Assembly: GCA_018806915.1 (NCBI GenBank)
Contig: JAGKQI010000098.1
Location: 3,038,001 to 3,102,000, forward strand
DNA from: Phytophthora colocasiae
Taxonomy: Eukaryota > Oomycota > Peronosporomycetes > Peronosporales > Peronosporaceae
DNA: 64,000 nucleotides
Direction: 5' to 3'
The notes beneath the pieces were generated by a model. That model ran no database searches, had not been told where the DNA came from, and worked only from the letters and a program-made list of their open reading frames with translations. Shown here in pieces: positions 22,177-32,330 of this stretch. How positions within the stretch are numbered: position 1 is the first letter of the stretch; each line of letters opens with the position of its first letter. Position numbers and translations under genes: made by a program.

Positions 22177-23034
22177 AGTCCCTGGATGATGGTCGTGCTG
22201 GCTGTGACCCTTGGCGGAAGGGCGGCGTCTGAAGCCACCGTGCACCGCGGTGGTGTGGAGGTTGGGTGCTGCAAAGGTCGGTTGGGGCTACCACTTGTAA
22301 GTCTAGCCACACAATCTATCCAACCATATACTCTATTAGCAAAGGAAAACGTATCTAACAGAACAAGACGCACACGTACGGTTCTCTTTGGGGGTTTGCT
22401 TCGTCTCCACGACCTGCTGAGCTTTTCGACGTCGTGCTGCGTTCGCAGACCCTTCGCGCCTCGCCTTCTTCTTTGCTGCGAGCGTTGCTGTACACACTAT
22501 ACAATCAGAATATGCAGTGGAATCTCCCAATTCATCAGCCATTCTTACCGATGTCGATTTTGTCCATATACTTCATTAGTTCTTCCTCTCCGACAAAGAA
22601 GTCTAGCCCACGGGTGTCCTTCTTGGTCTTGCCGGGTCGTAAGTACGTGAAGTCTACGGAGAGGCCTGTCGGTTTCTTGGAAGTCCATCCGGCCTTCTTG
22701 AGCTCGCGCCAACGAGCTTGGAATGCCATTTTGTCCTGCAGCGTGGGGTTTTGCGGCTGTGGAGGTGAATCTGAAAGTGAGGCAAGTACTGGGTGGTGGC
22801 GGCTGATTCATCTCCAAACTGCATATGCGATATACTGGGTCGATCTGCACACTGTTCTTTGGATGGGAAATGGCCTTTTTAGGGTATCGTCTATGTCGAT
22901 AGCGGGAAAGCAAGGATACATTCCCTACCCCCCATTGGCTTGAAAACTGTAACGTCTCATACAAAAACCAAGTGTATAATTGCTTAACTTGTATGGTCCA
23001 CGTTAAGCAAGTATCGCTAACGTGTAGGGTCCAG

Positions 23035-23056
23035 GCTGCCGGGTTCAAGGGGTTAA
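23035..23056. repeat. Right terminal inverted repeat and TTAA of piggyBac-like element
   Basis: Reads CCGGGTTCAAGGGG then TTAA, the mirror of the left end at 5211. Host sequence resumes at 23057. Confidence 0.85.
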
Positions 23057-23220
23057 GCTAATTGCCATTCGACGAGTATGTGGTGACTGGCGAGAGTTTT
23101 CCCAGGATGTTCTAGCACTTGTTGCATTCTTCAAGGACAACTAGTACTGTACAACTTGCCCTCCGTTCTTAACAATTGTGCATTTCCACATAACCTGCTC
23201 TGCGCTCACTAACTGCATCT

Positions 23221-24490
23221 CTAGTAGACCTTCGTGACTTCCGAATGCGTCACCTCCTCTTCTTCGTCGCTCTCTTTACTGTACTCGTCGTTCATCATGT
23301 CGTTCAGCTTTTGCGTTTCCTCCTTCGACATTTTGTACGGAGAATACGCTTCACTTGCGACATCGTCACGGTAGGTCTCAAGGCCAATGCGAATCTGCTC
23401 GCCGACATCCGCATAGCGCTTGCAGAACTTGGGGGCGAACTGAGCGTGGTGGGGGTGCTGGAGCATCCCCAACAGCTCATGGAAGACCAATACTTGGCCA
23501 TCCGTTTCGGGGCCAGCGCCAATGCCAATCGTTGGAATCTTTAGCAGCTCTGTCACGGCCTTAGCGACAGCTGATGGAACGCACTCTATCAAAACGGCAA
23601 AAGCACCAGCCTTCTGCACGGCAAGGGCATCCTCAATGATCAATCGAGCTTGGGCAGCTATATCCATCAATAAAGTGACCGTAACGTTAATATGATACAG
23701 CAACAACTAAGCAGCAAGAGCATTATATATTTACCTGTGCGGCCTTGAGCGCGGAATCCTCCCAGGACACTAATGTGTTGGGGAGTGAGACCAATATGGC
23801 CCATCACAGCAATACCTCCATCCACGATCGTCTTGACTGTAAATGCACACATAGATCCGTTACCTTTAGTTTAGGATGTTGAAAAATGTTCCCTGTACTT
23901 GTTTCAGCTCGTTGACACAATCTGCTCCTCCTTCCTGATAATACGTTCATCAATACAGTTCTTCATACATGGATGATACCTCTATGTACAATGTAATGTA
24001 GTGACCTTGATCAACCGCTGTGCGTTCTTCAGCGCTTCAAACGGTGCTCCTTCGCACGTGCCGAAGGGCATATCTGTCATCACGAGCGGACGGTTGGCTC
24101 CACTGCCACAGACATCAAGGTCAGCTCTGTAGTAAAAACTGTATCAAACACTCTCAGTCTGTACCGTTTAACTGCCTTGGTGTGGTGGATCATATCCTCC
24201 AAAGTCACTGGGAGTGTCGTGTCCATTCCCTAGCAATAGCCAAGCTCATCAGTAAGTGATCCCTTAGGTAAGAGTCAATGTAACTTTCGCTGCTGTACCA
24301 GCTCCACCATCCCCAACGAATCGCCAACCAACAAGATGTCGAAGCCAGCCAAGTCTACATGCACAGCCGACGGATAGTCGTAAGCTGTGACCATAGTGAT
24401 CGGTTTCTTCTTGCGCTTGAAGATGCCAATGTCCAGCGTCGAGACCTTGCGACGGAGAAGTTTTAGCGTACGTGCAGCCGCAACAGCATT
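23221..24490 (-). CDS. panB: Ketopantoate hydroxymethyltransferase
   Basis: PanB catalyses transfer of a hydroxymethyl group from 5,10-methylene-THF to 2-oxoisovalerate, the first committed step of pantothenate and CoA synthesis. Exons that join in frame: about 24490-24299, 24229-24165, 24102-24006, 23934-23899, 23831-23735 and 23657-23221. Landmarks: [100 protein letters not shown] and [10 protein letters not shown]. The catalytic core is complete. A C-terminal acidic tail ([12 protein letters not shown]) is additional. No in-frame ATG was found upstream of [13 protein letters not shown]. The true start may be in a further small exon encoding a targeting peptide; 24490 is therefore approximate. 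Before the piggyBac insertion this gene was a close, convergent neighbour of the Nudix gene. Confidence 0.9.
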
Positions 24491-24616
24491 ACTTAATAAG
24501 TATACGAAGCGGAAGGAATTGAAGTGATCGATGAATTTTAATTTACATGGCGTTTTACTGATGGCACTGCTTTTTCTGTCGGCTGCAAAGCCGCTTTCTA
24601 ACTAACTTTCTCCTAT

Positions 24617-26137
24617 TTACTCTCGAATAGGCCACACAAGAGTGGCATGGAACAGCATCCACACGATTGCCGCAACAATAGCGGCACGAATGAGCATCAG
24701 CAGCACACTGGCGTGCTGGCCATCCACGAAAGGATCCACCATGAGCCACTTGACGCCAGCGCTCAGAGCCGAACTGGTCATACCAGTCCCTTGTGATTTG
24801 ATCTCGTCCTCCTGTGCGGGATTCTGCTCCACTTCATCCGAGGAGCGGATTGCCATGTCACCACCGCACGGTCGAACAAATCGTAGCTGCAACGTCACGT
24901 ACTGCGGTTCTCCTGAAGTGCGCGCAGCGTCGAACCTTTCCAACTGGATGGTGGTACTGAACTCGCCATCATCCTTGAGAAGATCTGCCACGACCAGAGC
25001 AGCTCCAGCCACCTTAACAGACCGGAAGAACGTGTAGTCCCAGAGCGAGATCTCCACGACATCAGCAGGCTTGTGAACGGGGATCTTCAACGGGATATGG
25101 TTCCACTTCGGGTTTGGATCCCGGCGCATGACGGGGCTCTTCCACACAGCTTTCACCTCTGGGCACTGAATCAACACAAATGGGTTCACAGTCTTGCGCT
25201 TGCGGATAGGTGTGAGCCCCGTGCACGAAACCTCCGCTAGTGTGATCATCGGCATGGATTTTTTTGTACCAGAAGCCATTGCACAAGGCGCCATTGGCTG
25301 CACAGCGATCTCGTTGGCTCCACTTTGACTGCTGCTGCTGCTACTGGAAAGTCGAAGGCTCGCGGCTGTAACTGCCGTCATGGCTGCGTTGCTGTCTGCA
25401 GAGCTGTTGGACTTGAGGCGACGGCATCTCACCTTCACGGGCGGCGGCGTGCTGTCGTTATTGTTGTTGTTATCAGACTCCCACGTCTCGCTGCCGTCGG
25501 AGTCCCCGCTGTACTCACTTGAGTCATCATCAGACATTCTGTTTCCAAACGAAAGTCGAAGCGGCGACGACTTGCCGAAATCCTGAGGCGTTTTGCCGCT
25601 CTTAGCGTCTGGCAGAGCGATGTGCGCTATCCTCACAATGGTGGCACTGTTAGGCTTCCAGTCCAGCACCTCCATGAACAGCGGGTCCTTGAACACGATG
25701 CCGTGCTCGTAAATGAACGTCGACTGACACGTTCCCGAGCGCGTGGGGCATCCCTTGACGTGCAGGTTGGCACTGAGCTTCGTCATGCGCGCACCTACCA
25801 GATAGGCCAGTACAGCTGACTGGCCCTCATGGCGTGCGCCATCTACAGACACGAGCGTCACATCCTTCGCCAGGTACTGCAGGATCATAGCGGCGTCATT
25901 CTTACGGAAAGCGTGTGCGAAGCGAAGGTGGTTCATGAGCAGCTGCTCGACCTGTGGAGACTCATTGTTGTTGTCACTGAAATCACTGGCAGAGTCTTCT
26001 CCCATTTCGTAGGCGTAGGCGGGGGAAGCTGGACGTGCGGGCGAGTCGTAATGACCTGTTGGTTTACTGGTGCTGGGTAAAGGCATGTTTGTAGCTCGTT
26101 GGTTGTCGTTAATGAGAGGCGACGGCGCGAGGCCCAT
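24617..26137 (-). CDS. Tail-anchored NTF2-like / C2 domain protein
   Basis: Single exon; ATG at 26137 gives 506 residues. The frame stays open upstream, but only to a GTG. Residues 1-60 are disordered. About 65-180 resembles the SnoaL/NTF2-like fold (RKNDAAMILQYLAKDVTLVSVDG ... IVRIAHIAL), often seen in oomycete and plant C2-type lipid proteins. An acidic Ser/Asn-rich linker follows. A C2-like beta sandwich at about 300-420 has NPFVLIQC, DPNPKWN and VVEISLWDYTF; most calcium-binding aspartates are not evident, so calcium-independent membrane binding is more likely. The C-terminus ends in a hydrophobic helix (LLMLIRAAIVAAIVWMLF) followed by a short polar tail, consistent with a tail anchor in ER or another endomembrane. 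Exact role unknown. Confidence 0.75.
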   Translation of the reverse strand: MGLAPSPLINDNQRATNMPLPSTSKPTGHYDSPARPASPAYAYEMGEDSASDFSDNNNESPQVEQLLMNHLRFAHAFRKNDAAMILQYLAKDVTLVSVDGARHEGQSAVLAYLVGARMTKLSANLHVKGCPTRSGTCQSTFIYEHGIVFKDPLFMEVLDWKPNSATIVRIAHIALPDAKSGKTPQDFGKSSPLRLSFGNRMSDDDSSEYSGDSDGSETWESDNNNNNDSTPPPVKVRCRRLKSNSSADSNAAMTAVTAASLRLSSSSSSSQSGANEIAVQPMAPCAMASGTKKSMPMITLAEVSCTGLTPIRKRKTVNPFVLIQCPEVKAVWKSPVMRRDPNPKWNHIPLKIPVHKPADVVEISLWDYTFFRSVKVAGAALVVADLLKDDGEFSTTIQLERFDAARTSGEPQYVTLQLRFVRPCGGDMAIRSSDEVEQNPAQEDEIKSQGTGMTSSALSAGVKWLMVDPFVDGQHASVLLMLIRAAIVAAIVWMLFHATLVWPIRE

Positions 26138-27776
26138 GGAAGGAGGAGGAAAGTTGGACAATGGCGCTCTCGGTGCGTGGTGCCTGCGGTCTGCCGTCAC
26201 TTTGTGTGTCGTTCGCTGGCTGTCTGTCTGGTTGAGGCTTTTTGTCCTTTGACTCTCTGTGTGTTTTTAAAGTCTGTCTGGCTTTTAAAAAAAAAAGTTT
26301 AGTACCAAAAGGCTGGCTGACAGCTTATAGGCGGGTGTGGGTTCAATCCAGCTGACCTTTATCTGACCTGAGCAGTCTGACCGAAAAGCGAGAATGAGGT
26401 GGAGGAAGCAAGGGCGTCTGACAAGGAGGAGAAACGGTCCGTGAAACTGGTGTAAGCAGGTGGGTGGCTTTTCAGCCAATGGTTGACGCCACACGGCTGA
26501 TTATTGCAGGTGGATTAGGGGTGATTACCCCAAAGATCCGGCAACTCTTGCCACCCCGCCAAAACAACTTGCAACGTCAATCGTCCTGGTCGACGGCACA
26601 CATTTGTTCAGCATTTTTTTGCCGGCGAGGAGCGAGCGCTTGTTGCAACAATGCCTCCGTCTTGAGGAAACGCGGTCTTCCTAGAGCGAAGGATGCCGCC
26701 GCTACGTGGACCGTATGTTGTTAGGTGGCGGATGCGTTACGTGGCGACCCGCTCTCTGCACCTTGCGCGGTAGGGCTCCACAGTGGAGTCCTCTGTAGTC
26801 CAGCACCGGCAGTAGGTTTCCAGTCAAACAAACGCCGGCACGTACTTGTACTTGGTCTGACACGAGCAGACTCCGTTTCAAGTGCAGAGACCTTGCCAGT
26901 CGTGTGCCAGGCAGTGCTGGCGCCGGCGCTGGATTCCTCCAGTCTGACATGTGAATGTAGCCAAAACGCACCGCGACAGTTTTAACCTACGAAGAAGGCT
27001 GCGATCGATCTCGACTTGCAGGCATGGGCTTTGGCAGGCATGGGCTTTGGCTGCAAAAATTGGCAGGCATGGACTTTGTCTGAGATCAGCCAAAGCCAAA
27101 GCACAGTGGCAGCGATGGCAAGTGCGGTGCCACCGAGCGAATGTGTGCTGTTGACTCCATCTCCGCAGAGACGGGCCACCAGCGCAAATTAGCCCGGCGC
27201 AAACAGCGCTCTGGAGCCACCCAGGATTACATACCTGTATGACGGCACAAAGCGCTCTGGAGCCAACCAGTCAAGCCAATACAGCCAACGCTACTGTACT
27301 GGTACATACCTGGTACATGTATGACTTTTGAGACGGCAATGCAGCGGACCGCTAGGCGCCATTAAGATGGCCGGTGCTTTAGACAATTTGTCTTACCAGG
27401 TAAGTGAGATGACTGCCGAAAAAAAATGCGAAATGTGTCAAACCAAATCAGGATGACCAATGAGAGCGCTCGAAAGGGGCGCAATCTGCGGAAGATTGCC
27501 CCACATTTCTCCGCTTCTTACGTCATTTTTGCTGCGAGAAGCAGTACTTGTAGGAAATGCTTGTCTAGGGGCAAGGGGCCAAACCTCGGCGCCGCCAAAC
27601 GCAAACGGCTCTCGTGTGTCCAGCACAACGCTAACGGCGGTGAGAGACTTGGTGTTAATGCGGCAGCGGAGATCTCGGGACGTTTTCCAGAGATCGGACC
27701 TGCCAGGCCTACTGTACCACACGCGAAAATTGGAGACAACGCTTTGAGGTTTGTCTCCGCTTCTGTGTGGACGTGC
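26138..27776. other. Intergenic, low-level repeats, no supported gene
   Basis: Contains the promoter side of the C2 gene. A short tandem GCAGGCATGGGCTTTG unit is repeated about three times at 27019-27075. A repeated AGCGCTCTGGAGCCAMCCAG occurs near 27206 and 27249. Overlapping open frames on both strands at 27426-27860 have no recognised domain and partly run into the foldback element, so they are not called. Confidence 0.4.
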
Positions 27777-27778
27777 TA

Positions 27779-28484
27779 CAGTGCGCGCCAAATCGATAGG
27801 ACCCCCCCTGAAAATGCCCATAACTCAGTCAGTTTTTATCATTTTAAGTTGCGGTTTTGACAGTAGATCCATAACACGGTAAGAAAGGACCTACGGGCGT
27901 TTGTTTTAGCGTTTTTGCACCCTAAAGTATGGCTCCCATACAAAAAACTGTTTTTTGCCAAACGACACAATTTAGGACCCCCATGCTTCAATACAAATCC
28001 CTATACTAAATAAAACCCGCTCAAAATGATATGACTGGGGATTTGTATGGGGACATTTTCTAAACCTCTGTAGAGTGAAGGTGAGTGCATGTATCATGAC
28101 TCTGAATTACACAGAACATTGATAATAAGAACATTGATAATAATGTTCTGTGTAATTTAGAGTCATGATACATGCACTCACCTTCACTCTACAGAGGTTT
28201 AGAACATGTCCCCATACAAATCCCCAGTCATATCATTTTGAGCGGGTTTTATTTAGTATAGGGATTTGTATTGAAGCATGGGGGTCCTAAATTGTGTCGT
28301 TTGGCAAAAAACAGTTTTTTGTATGGGAGCCATACTTTAGGGTGCAAAAACGCTAAAACAAACGCCCGTAGGTCCTTTCTTACCGTGTTATGGATCTACT
28401 GTCAAAACCGCAACTTAAAATGATAAAAACTGACTGAGTTATGGGCATTTTCAGGGGGGGGTCCTATCGATTTGGCGCGCACTG
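27779..28484. mobile_element. Foldback / MITE-like Tc1-type element (706 bp palindrome)
   Basis: Two arms of about 343 bp are near-perfect reverse complements around a loop of about 20 bp near 28132. The ends are CAGTGCGCGCCAAATCG and its complement, flanked by TA at 27777-27778 and 28485-28486. TA target duplication plus a CAGTG terminus fits the Tc1/mariner superfamily. There is no transposase. Only a couple of arm mismatches are visible (for example CTGAATTAC against CTAAATTAC). Transcription would give long double-stranded RNA. Confidence 0.9.
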
Positions 28485-28486
28485 TA

Positions 28487-29166
28487 GTAGCACGGTGCTA
28501 CTTGCAAGCGGTGTGTTTGCTCCAGGGCTGCTTACGGGCGGTGTTGCGTTTGCCATGACGAGGATTGCGCCTTGGAGGCGCTGTGCTGATTACACCTGAG
28601 GGAACAAATCTTGCTGCAACATGGACCGTAAGCCGACAGCAAAGAATGCTGCAACTTGCAGCCTGCAAGACGGAGTCTATCATCGGCAGCAGGAACGTCT
28701 ACTAAGTACCAGATTGTTGCTTTGTGTCAACTTATTAACCAGCAGAGTCGCCACCGCAAGTAGGGAACCACGATTAACCACCTCTACGGAAACCAGCGTT
28801 GCTAGTAAATTTCAGACAGCTTTTAAGTAGCTTAATAGACTATAATAGGCTGAGCCTCTCTAAGACGAACAGTGTCAGCGACGTCGCTGCCTTGCACAGC
28901 AAGGCTGGTCAGCGCAGACGACACCGAATACACAAGTGAAATGGCTCAATTTTCTCTACTACGCGGTAGTTAGCGAACATGGGCCGAGAAGCTCCAATCA
29001 CCAACGAGCACACATGTATTTTGCAATGACTTTGGGTGGAACCTTCTCCGATGAGTTGTTGCGTGGTATTAATCCCGCGTGGCTAACTAAATGATGCCTC
29101 CAAATATCACGGCCTAAAACCAGCATGAGTCCTTGCAGCAAGCACATATCAACATCGGCGCAATGG
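28487..29166. other. Intergenic, nothing recognised
   Basis: Lies between the foldback element and the 3' end of the cap methyltransferase gene. Short open frames only. Confidence 0.4.
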
Positions 29167-30916
29167 CTAGTAGGACTTCTTGAAGGCGAGAACTTGATAG
29201 AGACCAGCAATCTCCCACTCAGCGTCCGAGATGGAGCCTCGGATATTGGTCACGTGCATTTTCTCCAACAGCGTACGATTTCGGTCCTGGTCCTTGCGAT
29301 CCGTGATGAAGCGGTGGAAATTCTGCTTCAACAGCAACTCAAAGCCGTGTTCACGCAGAAGTTTAGCCAGCAAGTCGTCCGGTACCAAATACTCTGGGAG
29401 GTCTACAGCTTGGCCACCGCCACCTTCAGCATCGTCCTCCACCTGGTCACGCAGAGTAAAATTGTAGCGCAGTCCAAAAGATCCATCCGCTGCTGCAATG
29501 GGCCCTGATAATTGAGCTCGCGTAGCTGCATCAAACCGAATGCAACACACCTCGCGCTTCTTTTCGTCCACGATACTGACATCGGGCTTGTTCGCTTCTC
29601 GGTCCTCCACCTCCTTATCAGGCGGCTGCAATCCCTGATAGTACTTCATCAACAGCTTATTCGGATCCACAGTCGTTGCGATCAGTACCCCACCATCCAC
29701 TAGCAACTCGTGCACTGTGGAGAAGAAGCGGCTCGCGCGTTGTTCATCGCCAAACATGTAGTGGAACGAGAATTGCACCGAGACGATGCTGAAATTCCCC
29801 ATTGCTGAAGTCGGCAGTGGCACAGCGTCGTGCCAGCCTTCGTGCTCACTCCAGCAGTGCATTTCGTCACGCAACAAGTCCACCACTCCAAGGTCACCCT
29901 GAATAAACTGCACTTCTGTTTTCCTCCCGTCGCGGTCCCCTCTTCCACCCCGTGAGAACGAAGTGTACCGCTCGACAGCGTCTTCCAGCGACTTCTGAGC
30001 GATATCCACACCGACATACATGGCCAAGTTTCTCTTGGTCCACTTCATTAAGTCTCCACCTTTGCCACATGCCAAATCCAGAACGCGGTCTCCTTCGCGT
30101 CGAGAGTACTCGTTAATCAAGATGGACTTGACCCAATTATTCAGCGCACGCATGTGGAACAGCAAACTGTCAGCTCTGTCACTCTGAGCGCTTCGTTGCA
30201 GTTGATTATAAAAGGCAGCAGCAGCATCCGGGTCCTTCTCCTTGTCATCTTCTTGGTCTCTGGCCATGGCGTCGTACGACCTTTTATTACCATTTCTCCT
30301 CTCCTCGTTCTGTCGAGGTAACCCTGGACTTGACATCAAATTCGAAATGTTCATACTTCCAGGTGCACGTGGAGATTCCTCTACAATAGAAAAGAGAATT
30401 AGTCCAGCAGTCTTTAATGAATTTTGTAGAATTGTACTTACCTTGAGTCTGCTCTGTGCCTAGAGCGGGTGGTCCTGGACTCAGTAGGTCCATTAAAGAG
30501 TTAGATTTCTTCCTTACGAGCCGTGGTGGCTCGCCAGAGTCTGCTCGAGCAATGCCATTGGGAGATGGAGCTCCAGGAGACTCAGTATCATCGTAAGACG
30601 GTGCAGGGACTGGTACCGGCTCGGGAGAAGCGACATCAAGGCCTGGGGCAGGAGGTGGCGACGGACTGGTGGCTGCACGCAGTACTGGCTTGTCGTACGA
30701 GATGGTGCCGTTCTTGTCTTTTACATGGAAGTAGAACCGCCGGCCTTCGCGGTCGAACTGGTGCGACCAGCCACGCGGCAGCTCGTCGTCCACCCAATAG
30801 ACCTTCTTGGTCTGTGTGTTGTAGTAGTACGGCATGTTCTTCGAGCGAGACATAGCCACCTCCCATTCGGGAGGAAGGGGCTCCTCAGAGACCTCCAGGG
30901 TGCCCATTGTGGTCAT
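29167..30916 (-). CDS. mRNA cap guanine-N7 methyltransferase with two N-terminal WW domains
   Basis: Adds the N7 methyl group to the GpppN cap using SAM, in the nucleus. Two exons, 30916-30442 and 30380-29167, are joined by a 61 bp GT-AG intron in phase, giving 562 residues. Residues about 10-75 hold two tandem WW-type modules (LPPEWEVAM...PYYYNTQTKKVYW and LPRGWSHQF...FYFHVKDKNG). A Pro/Ser linker of about 100 residues follows. The methyltransferase domain starts at about residue 215: FYNQLQRSAQSDR, MRALNNWVKSILI, SAM motif VLDLACGKGGDLMKW, YVGVDIA, FSIVSVQFSFHYMF, LLVDGGVLIATTVD and IAGLYQVLAFKK. All cap-methyltransferase motifs appear intact. WW domains could dock the enzyme on the Pol II CTD or another Pro-rich partner; this is inference. 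Confidence 0.9.
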
Positions 30917-32212
30917 TAACTGCAACTGGTGGCTGATTGCCGTTCAGAGAGTCCCTGCTATTTTGTATGAGCATAATCATATTTAGTTTGACTCCAGTGA
31001 TAACGGGGAGATCTCCCCGTTCATCACGCCTGCAAGTGCGAATTTGGCAGTGAAACTTGCTCGATTAATACAAGATATCGTGTTGCGTTCGTAGCGGAGG
31101 AGCGCGTGTAGCGATCGCACCACCACGATACAATATAAGCACAAGGTACGCAGGGCCGATCGTCCACGACTAGGATTTAAGTTGCGCGTATGTTGCAGCA
31201 ACTTCAGCGTGTTTAAACGTTAGAAACAATGGCTTGCGTAATCGCGACGCTTTTTTTCTGCCAATCACAGGCATGATTGCGCTACAGATATGGCTGCTTA
31301 AATTAAACTCAGCACAATCAAGCACGATCTTGCTTAAATTAAATCGAGCAGATTCATTATTATACCAACATAGACACCCTCTCTAAGTGGCCTTATTGTC
31401 CGTTTATATCGCGCTTTATCGCGCTTTATCGCGCATGCGCTCCTCCGCAGCGGTACGTACAATGCAGGTATGTTCATAAGCATGCCTTCTATCTGTATGC
31501 CAAGTTTCGCCGCTCATTTCGCTGTATTGGGTGTAGTTGGAGTAAATCTCTTGACCATCAAAACTGAGAGGGGTGAGAGCAGCCATACCTCGAGGACGTT
31601 CTGCAGGAATATCGTCTGCATCGCGCCACCAGCCTTGGCACCGACTGGGAGAAAGAGACCCTCCATGATAATGTCACGAGCAACCCAGACCGACATCACA
31701 GGCCGCATGGGACTGGGGTATTCGATCCTCCAGTTCGTCATTGTTGTAGTGGTTGCTTCAAGTACAACATGTTGCTGGGATTCTACCTAGCAACTGCAGT
31801 ACTCAGGGACTTTTCATCAAGTCGTTTTGAAAACTCGAACGCAGGGGTGATACAACAGTTGTAGAGACAATGCATTTTGTAGTTAGCTCTAGCTAATGAT
31901 GAATGAACTCACTTCTGCATTTACTGCGAAGGCGACGAACGAACAAAGAATTCTTGAGCTGGGACGTCGCACCCAGTATGGAAGAAGCCAACGAGGCAAT
32001 GAAGCTACGGGGACGCATTTAGAGCATGGGATGCCAATTGCTGTGTACCCCACCGTTACCGCCAGTGTACCCCCCCCCCCCCGTTACCACATGGCATCAA
32101 GTCGCCTAATCAAGGGACAAGCGAAATTTTTTGTGATGCCATTAAGTTCTTGTATCGAACAAGGTACATTCCCCAAAATCTGTGGGACATTGTACCCATC
32201 GTGTTGGTTCGC
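30917..32212. other. Intergenic; one possible unrecognised minus-strand exon
   Basis: Holds the upstream region of the cap methyltransferase. A minus-strand open frame at 31514-31741 starts MTNWRIEYPSPM and could end at a GTATGG donor near 31593. No family was recognised and no partner exon was found. A TATCGCGCTTTA repeat occurs near 31408-31434. A poly-C tract follows TGTAC at 32065-32081, next to a degenerate copy (GTGTACCCCACCGTTACC) at 32042. Confidence 0.35.
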
Positions 32213-32330
32213 GTCGGACATTCTGTCTGACATTTTCTGAAAAAGCGATTTTCGTTTTCCTATCTGAATGTGAGGCTCACAACGCAAAGTACGATTCTCC
32301 CCTCAAACGTCGGACAAGTGTACAACTAGA

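Larger units (their letters stand above)
5610..22729 (-). pseudogene. piggyBac-like transposase, split by LTR retrotransposon and frameshifted
   Basis: This is a DDE_Tnp_1_7-type transposase. The start is at 22729 (MAFQARWRELKKAGW), followed by exons up to 22181. The 13.7 kb Ty3 element then interrupts the frame: codons ending ...STTIIQGL at 22181 continue as SPHNTTFPGQSDPDD at 8478 once the insert and one AGTC are removed. Downstream exons carry the conserved core: NLHF near 7330, DRAWKLRPVIDTV, MAFDEAML, LVVTDRFYSSVPL, GTVRTDRQGL, YMGGVDVHDQL (6440), YSLQLCIKYKKYYKGLF and a C-terminal cysteine region (ACKVC, YCSKC, CFDIWHKCW). Introns are visible near 8108-8170, 6985-7066 and 6359-6422. Frame breaks occur after NLHFS (about 7325) and several times between 6065 and 5850, so it was decaying independently of the LTR insertion. 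Confidence 0.82.
5215..23052 (-). mobile_element. piggyBac-like transposon carrying a nested Ty3/gypsy element
   Basis: The element is bounded by TTAA on both sides (5211-5214 and 23053-23056), the piggyBac target duplication. Terminal inverted repeats begin CCCCTTGAA and continue MCCGG at both ends. Without the nested retroelement (8483-22176) it is about 4.1 kb. The transposase runs on the minus strand, starting 323 bp inside the right end. Subterminal copies of TAACWTGTATG occur near both ends (for example 5270, 5321, 5429 and 23003), and may be transposase-binding sites. The element sits between the Nudix gene and panB; host sequence joins at a single TTAA. The transposase is broken, so it is probably immobile. 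Confidence 0.85.

Noticed and set aside
22158..22373. 71-codon minus ORF with VVKRE end
   Set aside because: Its last residues come from the LTR; the true continuation of this piggyBac exon is on the other side of the retroelement.
27426..27860. Overlapping 95-144 codon frames on both strands
   Set aside because: No motif, and the longest ends inside the palindromic element.
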